Part shown: positions 7,977-16,269 of the stretch, piece by piece | How positions within the stretch are numbered: position 1 is the first letter of the stretch | Layout of the letters: every line of letters starts with the position of its first letter | Source: Volucribacter amazonae | Lineage (GTDB): Bacteria > Pseudomonadota > Gammaproteobacteria > Enterobacterales > Pasteurellaceae | Length of the DNA: 64,000 nucleotides | Assembly: GCF_029783845.1 (NCBI RefSeq) | Contig: NZ_LWID01000001.1 | Span: forward strand, 2,240,501 to 2,304,500 | Direction of reading: 5' to 3' | The notes under the pieces: model-generated | What the model was told of the DNA's origin: nothing | Databases searched by the model: none | The model's input: only the letters and a program-made list of their open reading frames with translations | Translations under genes and position numbers: made by a program

Positions 7977-10900
7977 TTATAACTCTATGATTTTATTTAA
8001 CTCTATGGTTTTATCTAACTCTTGTTCAAAGTTTTGAATTACCATTAATTTATTTTTAGCTTCGGCTATAGCTTGTTTAAGGTTTGCACTATTTTTAATC
8101 GTTTCTTTATAATCCTCTAATAATTGATTAAAGCGTTGGTCAAATTGAGCATTAAAGAATAGAATAAATTGTTCTACTAACTGTTCGCCATTTTCCAACA
8201 CTTTTGCTTTTGCACTACGCATTAAACTATTAAAGGCATTAATTACCTCGCTAGAACGATTATCCCAAACCTGTTCTAAATCAATATATTCTTTCTCAAT
8301 CTCCTTATAATAGCCATCACCCCATGAGAATATGTTCCACCATGTACTTGTACTAACCCATTCATCAGTTTTTTCCATTTCAATATTTATTTCATCTTTT
8401 TGGATTTTAGATATAGTATTAAAATTGAATGCATTAACTTGATGCTTAATACCTGTTAATACAGATAGATTTAAACTTTCAACTTCACTAAAGAGTCTTT
8501 CCACAAAACGATGATAATCCTTGGCTAGCTCTTGTTTTACAGTATCTTGATCCATTTCAATTAATTCTTCTAAATCAAGAATAGTGCGGTTATATTCATG
8601 TTTAATGTCTTTAGTAAAGCTATCAAGTAATTTCTCAGCCTCATTTGGTTTTACTTTGCCTTTGAACTTATCTTGCCATTGATTAATTAATTGGCGAGTT
8701 TTACTTTCTTGAGTTAACAGACTTTTAGCTACAGTATTGGAAATACCTCGTTCTTGTTGTTTTAATTGCTCAATATAGCCCTCGCTAGTAAACCCTTCTT
8801 TACGTTTTTGTTCAAGTACTCCAATGCTTTGAGCTAATTTTTCTAATTCTCCTTGATTTTGATTTAGACTCGCTTTAATTTTCTCTTTATTTGAACTGTC
8901 TTCAATAATACGTTTTAATGCCTCATAAGCGCGGTTTACCCTATGTGGTAAATTATATTTATTAATATAGTCATCAATCATGGCTTCTACTGCAGGTAGG
9001 CCACTGCGATATAGGGCTATGGGGTAATTTTTTTTGTCTAAATCCATTTTGACTTGTGGGCTAAGTGGCATATATTGCACTAAATCCATTGTGGCTTCTT
9101 CTTTAAATAGATCAATTTTGCCATTCATATCAGCACGTTCGAGACGTGTTAATAAGTCTTCATTTAGTGCATGTTTCCTTAGTAAGCCTGTTAAATAAGC
9201 CGATACAGGATATACCATAGGATTCTGAATACCATTTTTTTCCAAATAAGTTTTTGCTCTTTCTACTACGCCTTCAATGTTTTCCCCTTTTTCTGGATCA
9301 AACACATCCGCTTTATTGACAACAAAAATAAAGCGATCACGGTTTTGTTTACCCTCTTTATGCATTATTTCAGCAATATCTTGTAAAAGAGAACGATCAT
9401 CGTTAATCCCTAACTGTGTACCATTTAATACATATAAAATAAGTGGATTCCGTTTAGAATCACGAATATGTCTCATTGTGGCTAAATTATGTGTTTGATC
9501 TTGACTATTATTTGGTCCCGGGGTATCCGTTAAAACTAAACGAACATTGTCTCGCTCAGTAATACCAACAATATTTCCCTCAATATTGATTTGATGGGTT
9601 TCCTTATCTTTATTCCAGTTACTTAATATTTCAAGTGATTCATCAGCTTCAGTTTTGGTAGTAAAACAAAGATTAGTATTTTTACTAAGATATTTCCCAT
9701 TTTTATCAATACGGTTGGCAATAAAATATCCTCTTTCCATGCTGTCATTATCTTTAATAGAGGCAATAGTAGCTGTCGTGGCTTCATTAAGGGCTGGTAA
9801 AACGCCACAGCCAAGCATGGCATTAATTAAAGTGGATTTTCCTGAAGACATGGTTGCCACAACATACACATCAAAATCACGATTAATTGCTTCTTCAAAA
9901 TCCTCTTTTACCTGAGGATTATCGGCAATATAGCTACTAAATATCGGATCATTTTTAGCTTGTTCCATTAATTCTTGAATTTTGTTTAAGCGTTGTTCAC
10001 CACCATCCACTTCTGTACATTGCAGTTCAATATCCATACCTTGTTCTTTGGCATTTTCTACCGCTAGTTGCATATCTGCACAATCTGTTGTTGTGCCTTT
10101 AAAATGAATATTAAACGAAGTCTGATTATTAAGTTCCCTATATAAAGCTTCAAATAAATGATCAATCCAATGCTGTAAACGTTGATTTTTGTATTGATCT
10201 AATTCAGAATTTTCAGCAATATCATACCCATCAACTTTGAAAGTTGTTTGAATAGTAAATGGGTTATGTTCAATGAATATTTTGTGCGGATTCATAAGGT
10301 TTTCTCCTATATTTGTTGGTTTGATAATGTTTTTTTCTAAGTTGATATAATAAGAAATTAAATGTTCTAATAAAGGAATACCGCTATTAACTAATGCTTT
10401 AGCTAACTCTTTAGAGGAAATATTTCGTTTTGTGCCAACAGAAAAGCTTTTTGTTTGATCAGTAGTGATTTCCAATTTAGAATCAAAAGTTTCTAATAAT
10501 CCTACAGGTAAGTTAAGATAGTATTTAAAAACACTTTTTGTGGGTTCTGCTAAATGGGATAATAATGAAACCTTATCATAATAAGTTATTTTATCACCAT
10601 TTATTATTTTTCTTAAATTTAAGGCATTTACCGCTGATGTTGATATAATAATTGGTTTTGTAAAACCTAATTTTTTTAGATAAAGATTAGCATTGTTTAG
10701 CATATCTAGTAAACTTTCTTTCTCTTCATCTATAACATCAATTTTATTTAAAACAAAGACAATATTCTTATCGCAACGTTTGCTTAAAATATTTTTTATG
10801 TTCTTTAATAAAAGATAATCATCGTTGATACCTAATTGTGTGGCATTCAGAATATAAATTAATAAGTTATAATCGCCATTATCTAAATAATCTTGGGTTA

Positions 10901-11306
10901 TTTTTTGATGTCGGTAGTCTTGACTATTATTTACACCCGGCGTATCTATAATAGACCAATGATGTTCTTGATGAGAAAAATTAGCTAAACACCCTTTTAC
11001 CTTAATATGATTAATTGCTGGATTTTTATTCCATTGCTTTAATAAATCACGATTAACATTATCAATATAGTATTCTCTTGTGTTGATTTCTGCATTTTCA
11101 CTTTGTTCATTAAAACTTATATAAGCATAGAAATTTTTTTGGCTGCAATGTTGTATCTCCGTTATAAGTGATGTTGTAGCTTCATTTGCAGAATGTAATA
11201 GATTTTGGCCTATTAAAGCATTAATCAGAGTAGATTTACCTGAACTCATTGTAGAAACAATTAATACTTTAAAGTTGTTTTCTTTATCAAGAGTAATTTT
11301 ATTCAT
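7977..11306 (-). CDS. Dynamin-family protein with two GTPase domains in tandem
   Basis: A 1109-residue protein. The first GTPase domain (residues 1-330) has TMSSGKST at 19-26, DTPGVNNSQD near 121 and NKID near 189. The second has TMSSGKST near 487, DTPGPNNSQD near 595 and NKAD near 663. After residue 830 the chain is long charged helices typical of dynamin stalks, with WWNIFSWGDGYY near 985 as a possible membrane-touching loop. Bacterial dynamins bind and remodel membranes on GTP hydrolysis, and some act in phage defence. An in-frame ATG with its own ribosome site occurs at codon 338 (see 10293-10308). The start at 11306 has CAGGAA upstream. It is the largest gene of the island. Confidence 0.82.
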   Translation of the reverse strand: MNKITLDKENNFKVLIVSTMSSGKSTLINALIGQNLLHSANEATTSLITEIQHCSQKNFYAYISFNEQSENAEINTREYYIDNVNRDLLKQWNKNPAINHIKVKGCLANFSHQEHHWSIIDTPGVNNSQDYRHQKITQDYLDNGDYNLLIYILNATQLGINDDYLLLKNIKNILSKRCDKNIVFVLNKIDVIDEEKESLLDMLNNANLYLKKLGFTKPIIISTSAVNALNLRKIINGDKITYYDKVSLLSHLAEPTKSVFKYYLNLPVGLLETFDSKLEITTDQTKSFSVGTKRNISSKELAKALVNSGIPLLEHLISYYINLEKNIIKPTNIGENLMNPHKIFIEHNPFTIQTTFKVDGYDIAENSELDQYKNQRLQHWIDHLFEALYRELNNQTSFNIHFKGTTTDCADMQLAVENAKEQGMDIELQCTEVDGGEQRLNKIQELMEQAKNDPIFSSYIADNPQVKEDFEEAINRDFDVYVVATMSSGKSTLINAMLGCGVLPALNEATTATIASIKDNDSMERGYFIANRIDKNGKYLSKNTNLCFTTKTEADESLEILSNWNKDKETHQINIEGNIVGITERDNVRLVLTDTPGPNNSQDQTHNLATMRHIRDSKRNPLILYVLNGTQLGINDDRSLLQDIAEIMHKEGKQNRDRFIFVVNKADVFDPEKGENIEGVVERAKTYLEKNGIQNPMVYPVSAYLTGLLRKHALNEDLLTRLERADMNGKIDLFKEEATMDLVQYMPLSPQVKMDLDKKNYPIALYRSGLPAVEAMIDDYINKYNLPHRVNRAYEALKRIIEDSSNKEKIKASLNQNQGELEKLAQSIGVLEQKRKEGFTSEGYIEQLKQQERGISNTVAKSLLTQESKTRQLINQWQDKFKGKVKPNEAEKLLDSFTKDIKHEYNRTILDLEELIEMDQDTVKQELAKDYHRFVERLFSEVESLNLSVLTGIKHQVNAFNFNTISKIQKDEINIEMEKTDEWVSTSTWWNIFSWGDGYYKEIEKEYIDLEQVWDNRSSEVINAFNSLMRSAKAKVLENGEQLVEQFILFFNAQFDQRFNQLLEDYKETIKNSANLKQAIAEAKNKLMVIQNFEQELDKTIELNKIIEL
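10293..10308 (-). promoter_or_regulatory. Internal ribosome site and ATG inside the double-dynamin gene
   Basis: Read on the minus strand, AGGAG is followed after eight bases by an in-frame ATG (codon 338, MNPHKIFIEHNPFT). The residues that follow look like the N-terminus of stand-alone bacterial dynamin-like proteins. Initiation here would give a 772-residue protein with only the second GTPase domain. This is either an alternative start or the relic of two separate genes that fused. Confidence 0.55.
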
Positions 11307-11343
11307 AGATTGTTCCTGTATAATTTCTGCATTTTAGTATTTG

Positions 11344-11535
11344 TCAAAATACAGCCTTTCTTATATCATTACTTTTACAATTAGGACAAATAACTTGATT
11401 ATTTTTAAATAAGTTACTTATTCTATTAAGAATATTATTATGATCTATATAAAAATGATGATCGCATTGATAACAACGATAATATTGTCTCCCCTTTATT
11501 CTTTGTAAAGGGGATTGATAAAATTGATTAGTCAT
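11344..11535 (-). CDS. Small zinc-ribbon protein
   Basis: A 63-residue protein with two CxxC pairs (C-Y-Q-C and C-P-N-C) about 30 residues apart, the four-cysteine pattern of a zinc ribbon; the rest is rich in Asn, Ile and basic residues. AGGAT lies upstream of the ATG. It sits between the small membrane protein and the double dynamin on the same strand. Zinc ribbons of this size may bind nucleic acid or act as an adaptor; no specific function can be named. Confidence 0.6.
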   Translation of the reverse strand: MTNQFYQSPLQRIKGRQYYRCYQCDHHFYIDHNNILNRISNLFKNNQVICPNCKSNDIRKAVF

Positions 11536-11634
11536 ATTGTTTTATCCTGAATATTACAAATTATTTTATATAAATAGGGTAAAATATATTTTTCTCTTTT
11601 ATCAATAAGTGATTAAAAATAAAGAACTGTTAAT

Positions 11635-12000
11635 CTAATTTTTAGGTTTAGTTAATTTTATTTTTAACGTAAATTTAATTAAGTCGTATTCGTATTCAAG
11701 ATCATATTCTTTATGTAAGTTTATTAACAATGTTAATCCTAAACAAATAATAGCCGTAAGTGCTGCAATACTTAATCCTGTTGTAGCACTAAGCGTTGCA
11801 ACTCCTACAGCTGCAGAGCTACCGCCTGTAAAAGGTATTGCTGCTATTGATGCACTTAAAGCTAATAAAGAAAATTTTCCTAAATTTTTAACTTTTTTGC
11901 TTTTCTTTATTTGTTCAGCTAATTCTCCTTTTACGATAAATTCAGGTTCTTTATTTTTTACAGCTTTCTCTAATTCTTCTTTAGTCGTGATAACTAACAT
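11635..12000 (-). CDS. Small membrane protein of unknown function
   Basis: A 121-residue protein. A basic and acidic N-terminus (TTKEELEKAVKNKEPEFIV) is followed by two hydrophobic, Gly/Ala/Ser-rich segments at about 44-70 and 73-95, then a charged tail with alternating hydrophobic residues (YDLIKFTLKIKLT). It would form a helical hairpin in the inner membrane with both ends in the cytoplasm. AAGGAG precedes the ATG. It lies 35 bases after the WYL gene. Family not recognised; a membrane anchor or pore component of the island system is possible. Confidence 0.6.
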   Translation of the reverse strand: MLVITTKEELEKAVKNKEPEFIVKGELAEQIKKSKKVKNLGKFSLLALSASIAAIPFTGGSSAAVGVATLSATTGLSIAALTAIICLGLTLLINLHKEYDLEYEYDLIKFTLKIKLTKPKN

Positions 12001-12035
12001 AACAACTCCTTATTTAATATAAATTTACTGTTTCT

Positions 12036-12926
12036 TTATTTCCCCAAATACTCCCTCAATCCCATCTCTAACTCCTGTTGCCAATCTTCTGGGCTAATAA
12101 TGGTTAAATTTGGGATCCAATAGCGAATAATTGGGAAAAGTTCTAGTTTATGAGAAATCATTGTCGAGATAATTAATTCGCCATTATCTAATTGCTTTAC
12201 TGTTTTTTGTTCAGGCAATAATGAACGGCGAGTAAAATATTGGCTAACTTCTGCTTTTATTTTAATGATAATTTCTACTTTATGTTCTTTGTGCCAAACG
12301 CTTTCTTCTTGTTCAATTCTCTTTAATAAGTTTTGATCTACTTCAAATTGAATAAAGGTTTTTTGAATTTTATCTATTTTGCTAAGTAAAAAATTCTTAA
12401 TTTTATTTTCGTGTTTAGCGGCGAGATACCAAATATCATTATGATTGACTAGTTTATAAGGTTCAACTTGATAGGTTTTCTTTTTATGAATGTAATAAAA
12501 AATAACTTGTGTTTTATCATTAATACAATCTTGTAATTTATTAAATTGTTCTTTAATGTCTTTTAAATCTTGGTAGCGATGCTTCACTGTAAAGCCAAGA
12601 TTTTCATTTCTCATTTGTTTGTCGAGGTAATTCTTTTTGATATTTGGTAATAATTTATCGGTACTAATAGCTTGAGAAAAATGTTGAAAACTTTCTTCAT
12701 CAAATTTACCTAGCTGTTCTTTTTCTAAAGAATATTTTCTTGGACGACCCGTATATTGAATATTTAATGAAGATAAGCGAGCAATATCTCGTTGGATAGT
12801 TTTCTCACTCACTTTATATTGTTGTGCTAATTCTTGACGTGTAAAAGATTCACCAAGATTAAGGCGACGAATAATGTCGACTAATCGATCAGCGAGTTTT
12901 TCACTGTAATCATTTACTTTTGGCAT
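12036..12926 (-). CDS. HTH-WYL transcriptional regulator
   Basis: A 296-residue protein. Residues 8-60 form a DeoR-like winged helix (FTRQELAQQYKVSEKTIQRD), and residues about 110-185 match a WYL domain (VIFYYIHKKKTYQVEPYKLVNHNDIWYLAA), followed by a C-terminal WCX-like extension. This arrangement is that of BrxR/CapW-type repressors, which sense nucleic acid or nucleotides and control phage-defence loci. Its start overlaps the preceding gene by 13 bases, with only a weak ribosome site, so translation is probably coupled. Inference: it represses the island promoter near 13740-13960. Confidence 0.85.
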   Translation of the reverse strand: MPKVNDYSEKLADRLVDIIRRLNLGESFTRQELAQQYKVSEKTIQRDIARLSSLNIQYTGRPRKYSLEKEQLGKFDEESFQHFSQAISTDKLLPNIKKNYLDKQMRNENLGFTVKHRYQDLKDIKEQFNKLQDCINDKTQVIFYYIHKKKTYQVEPYKLVNHNDIWYLAAKHENKIKNFLLSKIDKIQKTFIQFEVDQNLLKRIEQEESVWHKEHKVEIIIKIKAEVSQYFTRRSLLPEQKTVKQLDNGELIISTMISHKLELFPIIRYWIPNLTIISPEDWQQELEMGLREYLGK

Positions 12927-13738
12927 AGTGCTTTTCTCAGAAAAATAATTTTTAGTATGATTTCTAGTAATTTAAATAATTCTATTTTCTCCTCTCTATT
13001 TTGTTGATATTCATTATGGTTAAAGTCACCAATAGTTTTATCCATATTCATAATTATCTCATTTAAAAAAGAGTTAATATGGTTACAACTATAGTTTTCA
13101 TAATTTAAAATTTCATCATTTATTTTATTTTTATATTCAATATTTTGTAATGATTTATTATTACCCATTTTTATAATAGAATGTAATAAATCTGCCTCAA
13201 TAATCTCTATTGCATCTTCTTTTGAGTTTGTAAATATATTAAACAACAAATGAATTCTTTGGTGTACAAACATTAAAAGTGTTTTATAATTATTTTCTTT
13301 ATCTTTTTTAAACTCGTTTTTATATATATATGAAAAACTCCTAATTGATCTAATAATATGACTTATATAATAATGTTTAATAGTATCATCATCTGGTTTC
13401 TTTATACAATTAAAAACTGTCTCACCTTTTTTATTCATTAATGTTATTTCTGCTTGTATCGGTTTGCTTCCACCTTTAATTTTAACAATAGAAGATTGAT
13501 ATAATGAATCAAATAAATCTTCTAATGAATTTTTATCTAGGTTATATAAAAAAACTAGTCCAGGTTCTAATTTACTTAATTTTCTTTGTAACTGTTTTAT
13601 TTCTGCATCACAGATATATTCATTGAGAAGAATCCCCCATCCGTTATATTCCCTTTCAATGAAATCTTCAATATATCTATCTATATTTTCATTATTTAAG
13701 AATTCTTCTCTACTGACCAATTCAAACTTATTGCTCAT
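12914..13738 (-). CDS. Unknown protein, first gene of the island operon
   Basis: A 274-residue, AT-rich, Asn/Ile/Lys-rich protein without signal peptide or clear membrane segment until a hydrophobic C-terminus (LFKLLEIILKIIFLRKAL). I do not recognise the family. Residues 1-120 look mixed alpha/beta and the rest helical. I chose the ATG at 13738 because AAGGAG lies seven bases upstream; an upstream Met seven codons earlier overlaps that site. It overlaps the WYL gene by 13 bases, so it may work with the regulator, for example as a sensor. Confidence 0.6.
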   Translation of the reverse strand: MSNKFELVSREEFLNNENIDRYIEDFIEREYNGWGILLNEYICDAEIKQLQRKLSKLEPGLVFLYNLDKNSLEDLFDSLYQSSIVKIKGGSKPIQAEITLMNKKGETVFNCIKKPDDDTIKHYYISHIIRSIRSFSYIYKNEFKKDKENNYKTLLMFVHQRIHLLFNIFTNSKEDAIEIIEADLLHSIIKMGNNKSLQNIEYKNKINDEILNYENYSCNHINSFLNEIIMNMDKTIGDFNHNEYQQNREEKIELFKLLEIILKIIFLRKALCQK

Positions 13739-13962
13739 AATAATCTCCTTTTTTGACAATCACAGATGTAGAATATTGCTTTTGATTAATATACTAACAA
13801 CCAAATTAGACAGCTTATGTCCTCTTTTAAAGAATTATTTTGTCTTTTTTTGCAAGCCTTGACCTTTTTTACAGAATTTTATGTCGATTATAAGATCAAA
13901 ATGCCGTTTACATCAATAGGCAAAAGCCTACTATTTTCTGTTAAATGCAGGAGGGTATATCG

Positions 13963-14307
13963 TTGCAAAAAACAGAAAAAAACTTGGGCAAAAATGTTGG
14001 TAGGGCGATTGCTAAATATCGCCAATCGGCAAAGCTGACGCAAGCCGAAGTTGCTGAGATTTTAAACATTAGTATTGATGCGGTTTCACGTATGGAACGG
14101 GGGATTATTATGCCCTCAGTGGCACGTTTAATTGAGTTAGCGGAAATTTTTGATTGTGAGGCGGCAGATTTGTTAACAGCGAGTAGCCCAAGATTACAAG
14201 ATCAATCACAATATTTATTTCAGTTATTAAATCAATTAGATGAACAGGAACGTTGTCAATTAATCCATATTATTGAGTCAATGATTAATTGGCATAAAAA
14301 GGAATAA
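13963..14307 (+). CDS. XRE-family HTH regulator, divergent from the island
   Basis: A protein of 114 residues from a TTG start at 13963, which has AGGAGGG eight bases upstream; the ATG at 13945 overlaps that ribosome site. A Cro/CI helix-turn-helix fills residues about 10-65 (LTQAEVAEILNISIDAVSRME), followed by a helical dimerisation tail. It is transcribed away from the 274-aa gene, across a 224-base AT-rich gap that must hold both promoters. Rare TTG use with a very strong ribosome site suggests tight control of its dose. It may co-regulate the island with the WYL protein, or be a neighbour that predates the insertion. Confidence 0.8.
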   Translation: MQKTEKNLGKNVGRAIAKYRQSAKLTQAEVAEILNISIDAVSRMERGIIMPSVARLIELAEIFDCEAADLLTASSPRLQDQSQYLFQLLNQLDEQERCQLIHIIESMINWHKKE

Positions 14308-14315
14308 AATAATTT

Positions 14316-14349
14316 TATAGTCGTCTCATTTTAAATTGAAACATCTATA
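14316..14349. repeat. MITE-like element, minimal copy 2 (right edge of the island)
   Basis: A 34-base copy in which the two ends overlap: TATAGTCGTCTCATTTTAAA merges into TTTAAATTGAAACATCTATA. It lies 8 bases after the XRE stop codon and 16 before the paired-USS hairpin, mirroring the arrangement at 1837-1955. Confidence 0.7.
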
Positions 14350-14365
14350 TTTCTCTTTTCTATAA

Positions 14366-14411
14366 AAGTGCGGTCAGTTTTGCAGAAATTTTGGCAAAAC
14401 TGACCGCACTT
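14366..14411. terminator. Paired-USS bidirectional terminator
   Basis: Inverted uptake cores (14366-14374 and 14403-14411) form a 16-bp stem between the convergent XRE and rdgC genes. It can serve both. The stem sequence equals that of the terminator at 1837. Confidence 0.85.
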
Positions 14412-14426
14412 GTCATATTAAAAAGA

Positions 14427-15335
14427 TTATATTCTGGCTTTTTCGCCACCAAATTCATCAAGTAAATGTTGGGTTAGATTGGCGAGTTCGCTGGTCATTA
14501 ACAGAAAATCGGCATCAAAACGTTGAGCATAATCTTCTTTTAAAATATCGTCGTTTTTACTACGAATATCATCGGCAAATTTTAAGCGTTTTAAACTGCC
14601 ATCTTCGTTAAAGAGAAAACTTAGATGATTTTCCCAATCTAAGGCTAATTTGGTAATGCGTTTGTTGGCACTTAATGCGGTAAGGATTTCTTGGCTATCC
14701 AAGGGTTGATTTTTACAGCGAATAACCGCTTGTTCATCATCGCCTTTTAATTCCGCTTCATCTAAACTAAGCAACCATTGTGGCAAATGCTGTTGCTTAA
14801 TCCAATCGGTCATTACTAAGCTAGGTTCATTAGCAAAGGCGAGGGGGACAACAGGCAATGAGCCTAAGGATTTACGCAATAAGGCTAACATATCTTCCGC
14901 GCGTTTACTTGAGGCGGCGTCCACATAAATCAGTTGATTTGCACTATCAATCCATAGGGCGGTTTGTTGGTGTTTGCTAAAGGCTCGTGGTAATAAGGTG
15001 GCAATCACATCATCTTTTAGGCTTTGTTTCTCGGTTTTGTTTAATTTACGTTGTTGTTTTTGTTCAAGTTCATCAATGCGTTCATCAAGGGCTTTTTTGA
15101 TAACTTGAGCAGGTAAGATTTTTTCTTCTTTATGGGCAACCAGTAAAATTTGTTGATTAGCGGAGAAATGCAGCATTTCGCTACCTTTGAGTGGGCTTAT
15201 CCAACCAAATTTGCTCATATCCTGTTGTTGGCAAGCAAAATACTGCTGTTGTTGTAATTGAGCCTGTAAGGCATTGTCTGACCAATCTAAAGGCTTGGTT
15301 AAACGGTATATCATGACATTTTTAAACCAGAACAT
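14427..15335 (-). CDS. rdgC: Recombination-associated protein RdgC
   Basis: Ring-shaped, non-specific double-strand DNA-binding protein that limits RecA activity and assists replication restart; acts on the nucleoid. The 302-residue length is typical and the N-terminus MFWFKNVMIYRLTKPL is a family hallmark, as are WISPLKG and the FWIDS-like LWIDSANQLIYVDAASSKRA region. I start at the ATG at 15335, which begins that conserved N-terminus. It is monocistronic on the minus strand, opposite proC, and marks the return to core genome after the island. Confidence 0.93.
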   Translation of the reverse strand: MFWFKNVMIYRLTKPLDWSDNALQAQLQQQQYFACQQQDMSKFGWISPLKGSEMLHFSANQQILLVAHKEEKILPAQVIKKALDERIDELEQKQQRKLNKTEKQSLKDDVIATLLPRAFSKHQQTALWIDSANQLIYVDAASSKRAEDMLALLRKSLGSLPVVPLAFANEPSLVMTDWIKQQHLPQWLLSLDEAELKGDDEQAVIRCKNQPLDSQEILTALSANKRITKLALDWENHLSFLFNEDGSLKRLKFADDIRSKNDDILKEDYAQRFDADFLLMTSELANLTQHLLDEFGGEKARI

Positions 15336-15450
15336 AGTCAATCCTTTTATTATTTTGTTAGAATAGTCGCCCAATTTGCTTGCTTTATGGCAAGGCAGAT
15401 AAAGATGATTGAGCTAAATGGGATATTGTACCCTAAAATAGGAAAAGAAT

Positions 15451-16269
15451 ATGCAACAAAAATCCATAGTATTTATTGGTGGCGGTAATATGGCACAAGC
15501 CATTATTTTTGGTTTATTGAGTAAAGGCTATCCTGCTCAGTTGATCAATGTGTGTGATCGCAATCCAAGCAAATTAGCCTTGTTTGCACACAAAGAGGTT
15601 GCCATTGAACAAGATAAAGAGAAAGCCTTGCAACAGGCAGAGGTTGTGGTATTAGCAGTTAAGCCACAAGCTATGGCGGAAACTTGTGCGGAATTTGCAA
15701 GTGCGGTGGATTTTAGCGATAAATTAGTGATTTCCATTGCCGCTGGGATCAGTTGTGCCAGATTAGCCCAATTATTGCCGTCCGCACAAGCCATTATTCG
15801 GGTTATGCCGAACACGCCAGCTTTGGTATCAGAGGGAATGACAGGCTTATTTGCCACTGAACAGGTTAATTTGCCATTGAAACAATTTGCACAACAACTT
15901 TTTTCAGCGGTGGGGCAAATTTGTTGGGTGGACGATGAACAACAAATGCACCATATTACCGCAGCAGCAGGCAGTAGTCCCGCTTATTTTTTCCTGTTTA
16001 TGGAGGCAATGGCACAAGCCTTGGCAGACAGTGGCTTAGAACCTGAGCAAATTCGCTTGTTAATTCAGCAGTCAGCATTGGGGGCAGCCAAAATGGTGGT
16101 AGATAATCCTCAGTTATCCTTAAGTCAACTGCGTGAAAATGTAACTTCAAAGGGTGGTACAACCGCCGCAGCGTTGCAGGTTTTCCAACAACATCAATTT
16201 ACTCAGCAAGTACAACAAGCGATGCAGGCTTGTATTGCACGTTCACAACAAATGGAAAAACAATTCTAA
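15451..16269 (+). CDS. proC: Pyrroline-5-carboxylate reductase
   Basis: Last enzyme of proline synthesis; reduces pyrroline-5-carboxylate with NAD(P)H in the cytoplasm. The 272-residue protein has the Rossmann start FIGGGNMAQAI, the VKPQ motif (AVKPQAMAE), and the C-terminal family signature with RENVTSKGGTTAAAL. Length is normal. An uptake core occurs inside the gene (15699-15707). Its stop overlaps the next start by one base (TAATG), so it is translationally coupled to the MFS transporter, the order also seen in H. influenzae. Confidence 0.95.
   Translation: MQQKSIVFIGGGNMAQAIIFGLLSKGYPAQLINVCDRNPSKLALFAHKEVAIEQDKEKALQQAEVVVLAVKPQAMAETCAEFASAVDFSDKLVISIAAGISCARLAQLLPSAQAIIRVMPNTPALVSEGMTGLFATEQVNLPLKQFAQQLFSAVGQICWVDDEQQMHHITAAAGSSPAYFFLFMEAMAQALADSGLEPEQIRLLIQQSALGAAKMVVDNPQLSLSQLRENVTSKGGTTAAALQVFQQHQFTQQVQQAMQACIARSQQMEKQF
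15699..15707 (+). repeat. DNA uptake core in proC
   Basis: AAGTGCGGT inside the coding sequence, encoding S-A-V. Confidence 0.85.

Noticed and set aside
8583..8592. AGTGCGGT inside the double-dynamin gene as an uptake core
   Set aside because: The first core base is T instead of A, so only eight of nine match; a chance match is likely and it does not break the desert.
7977..11306. LeoA-type toxin secretion GTPase
   Set aside because: LeoA belongs to a different gene set (LeoBC partners, enterotoxin context), none of which is here; only the general dynamin family is supported.
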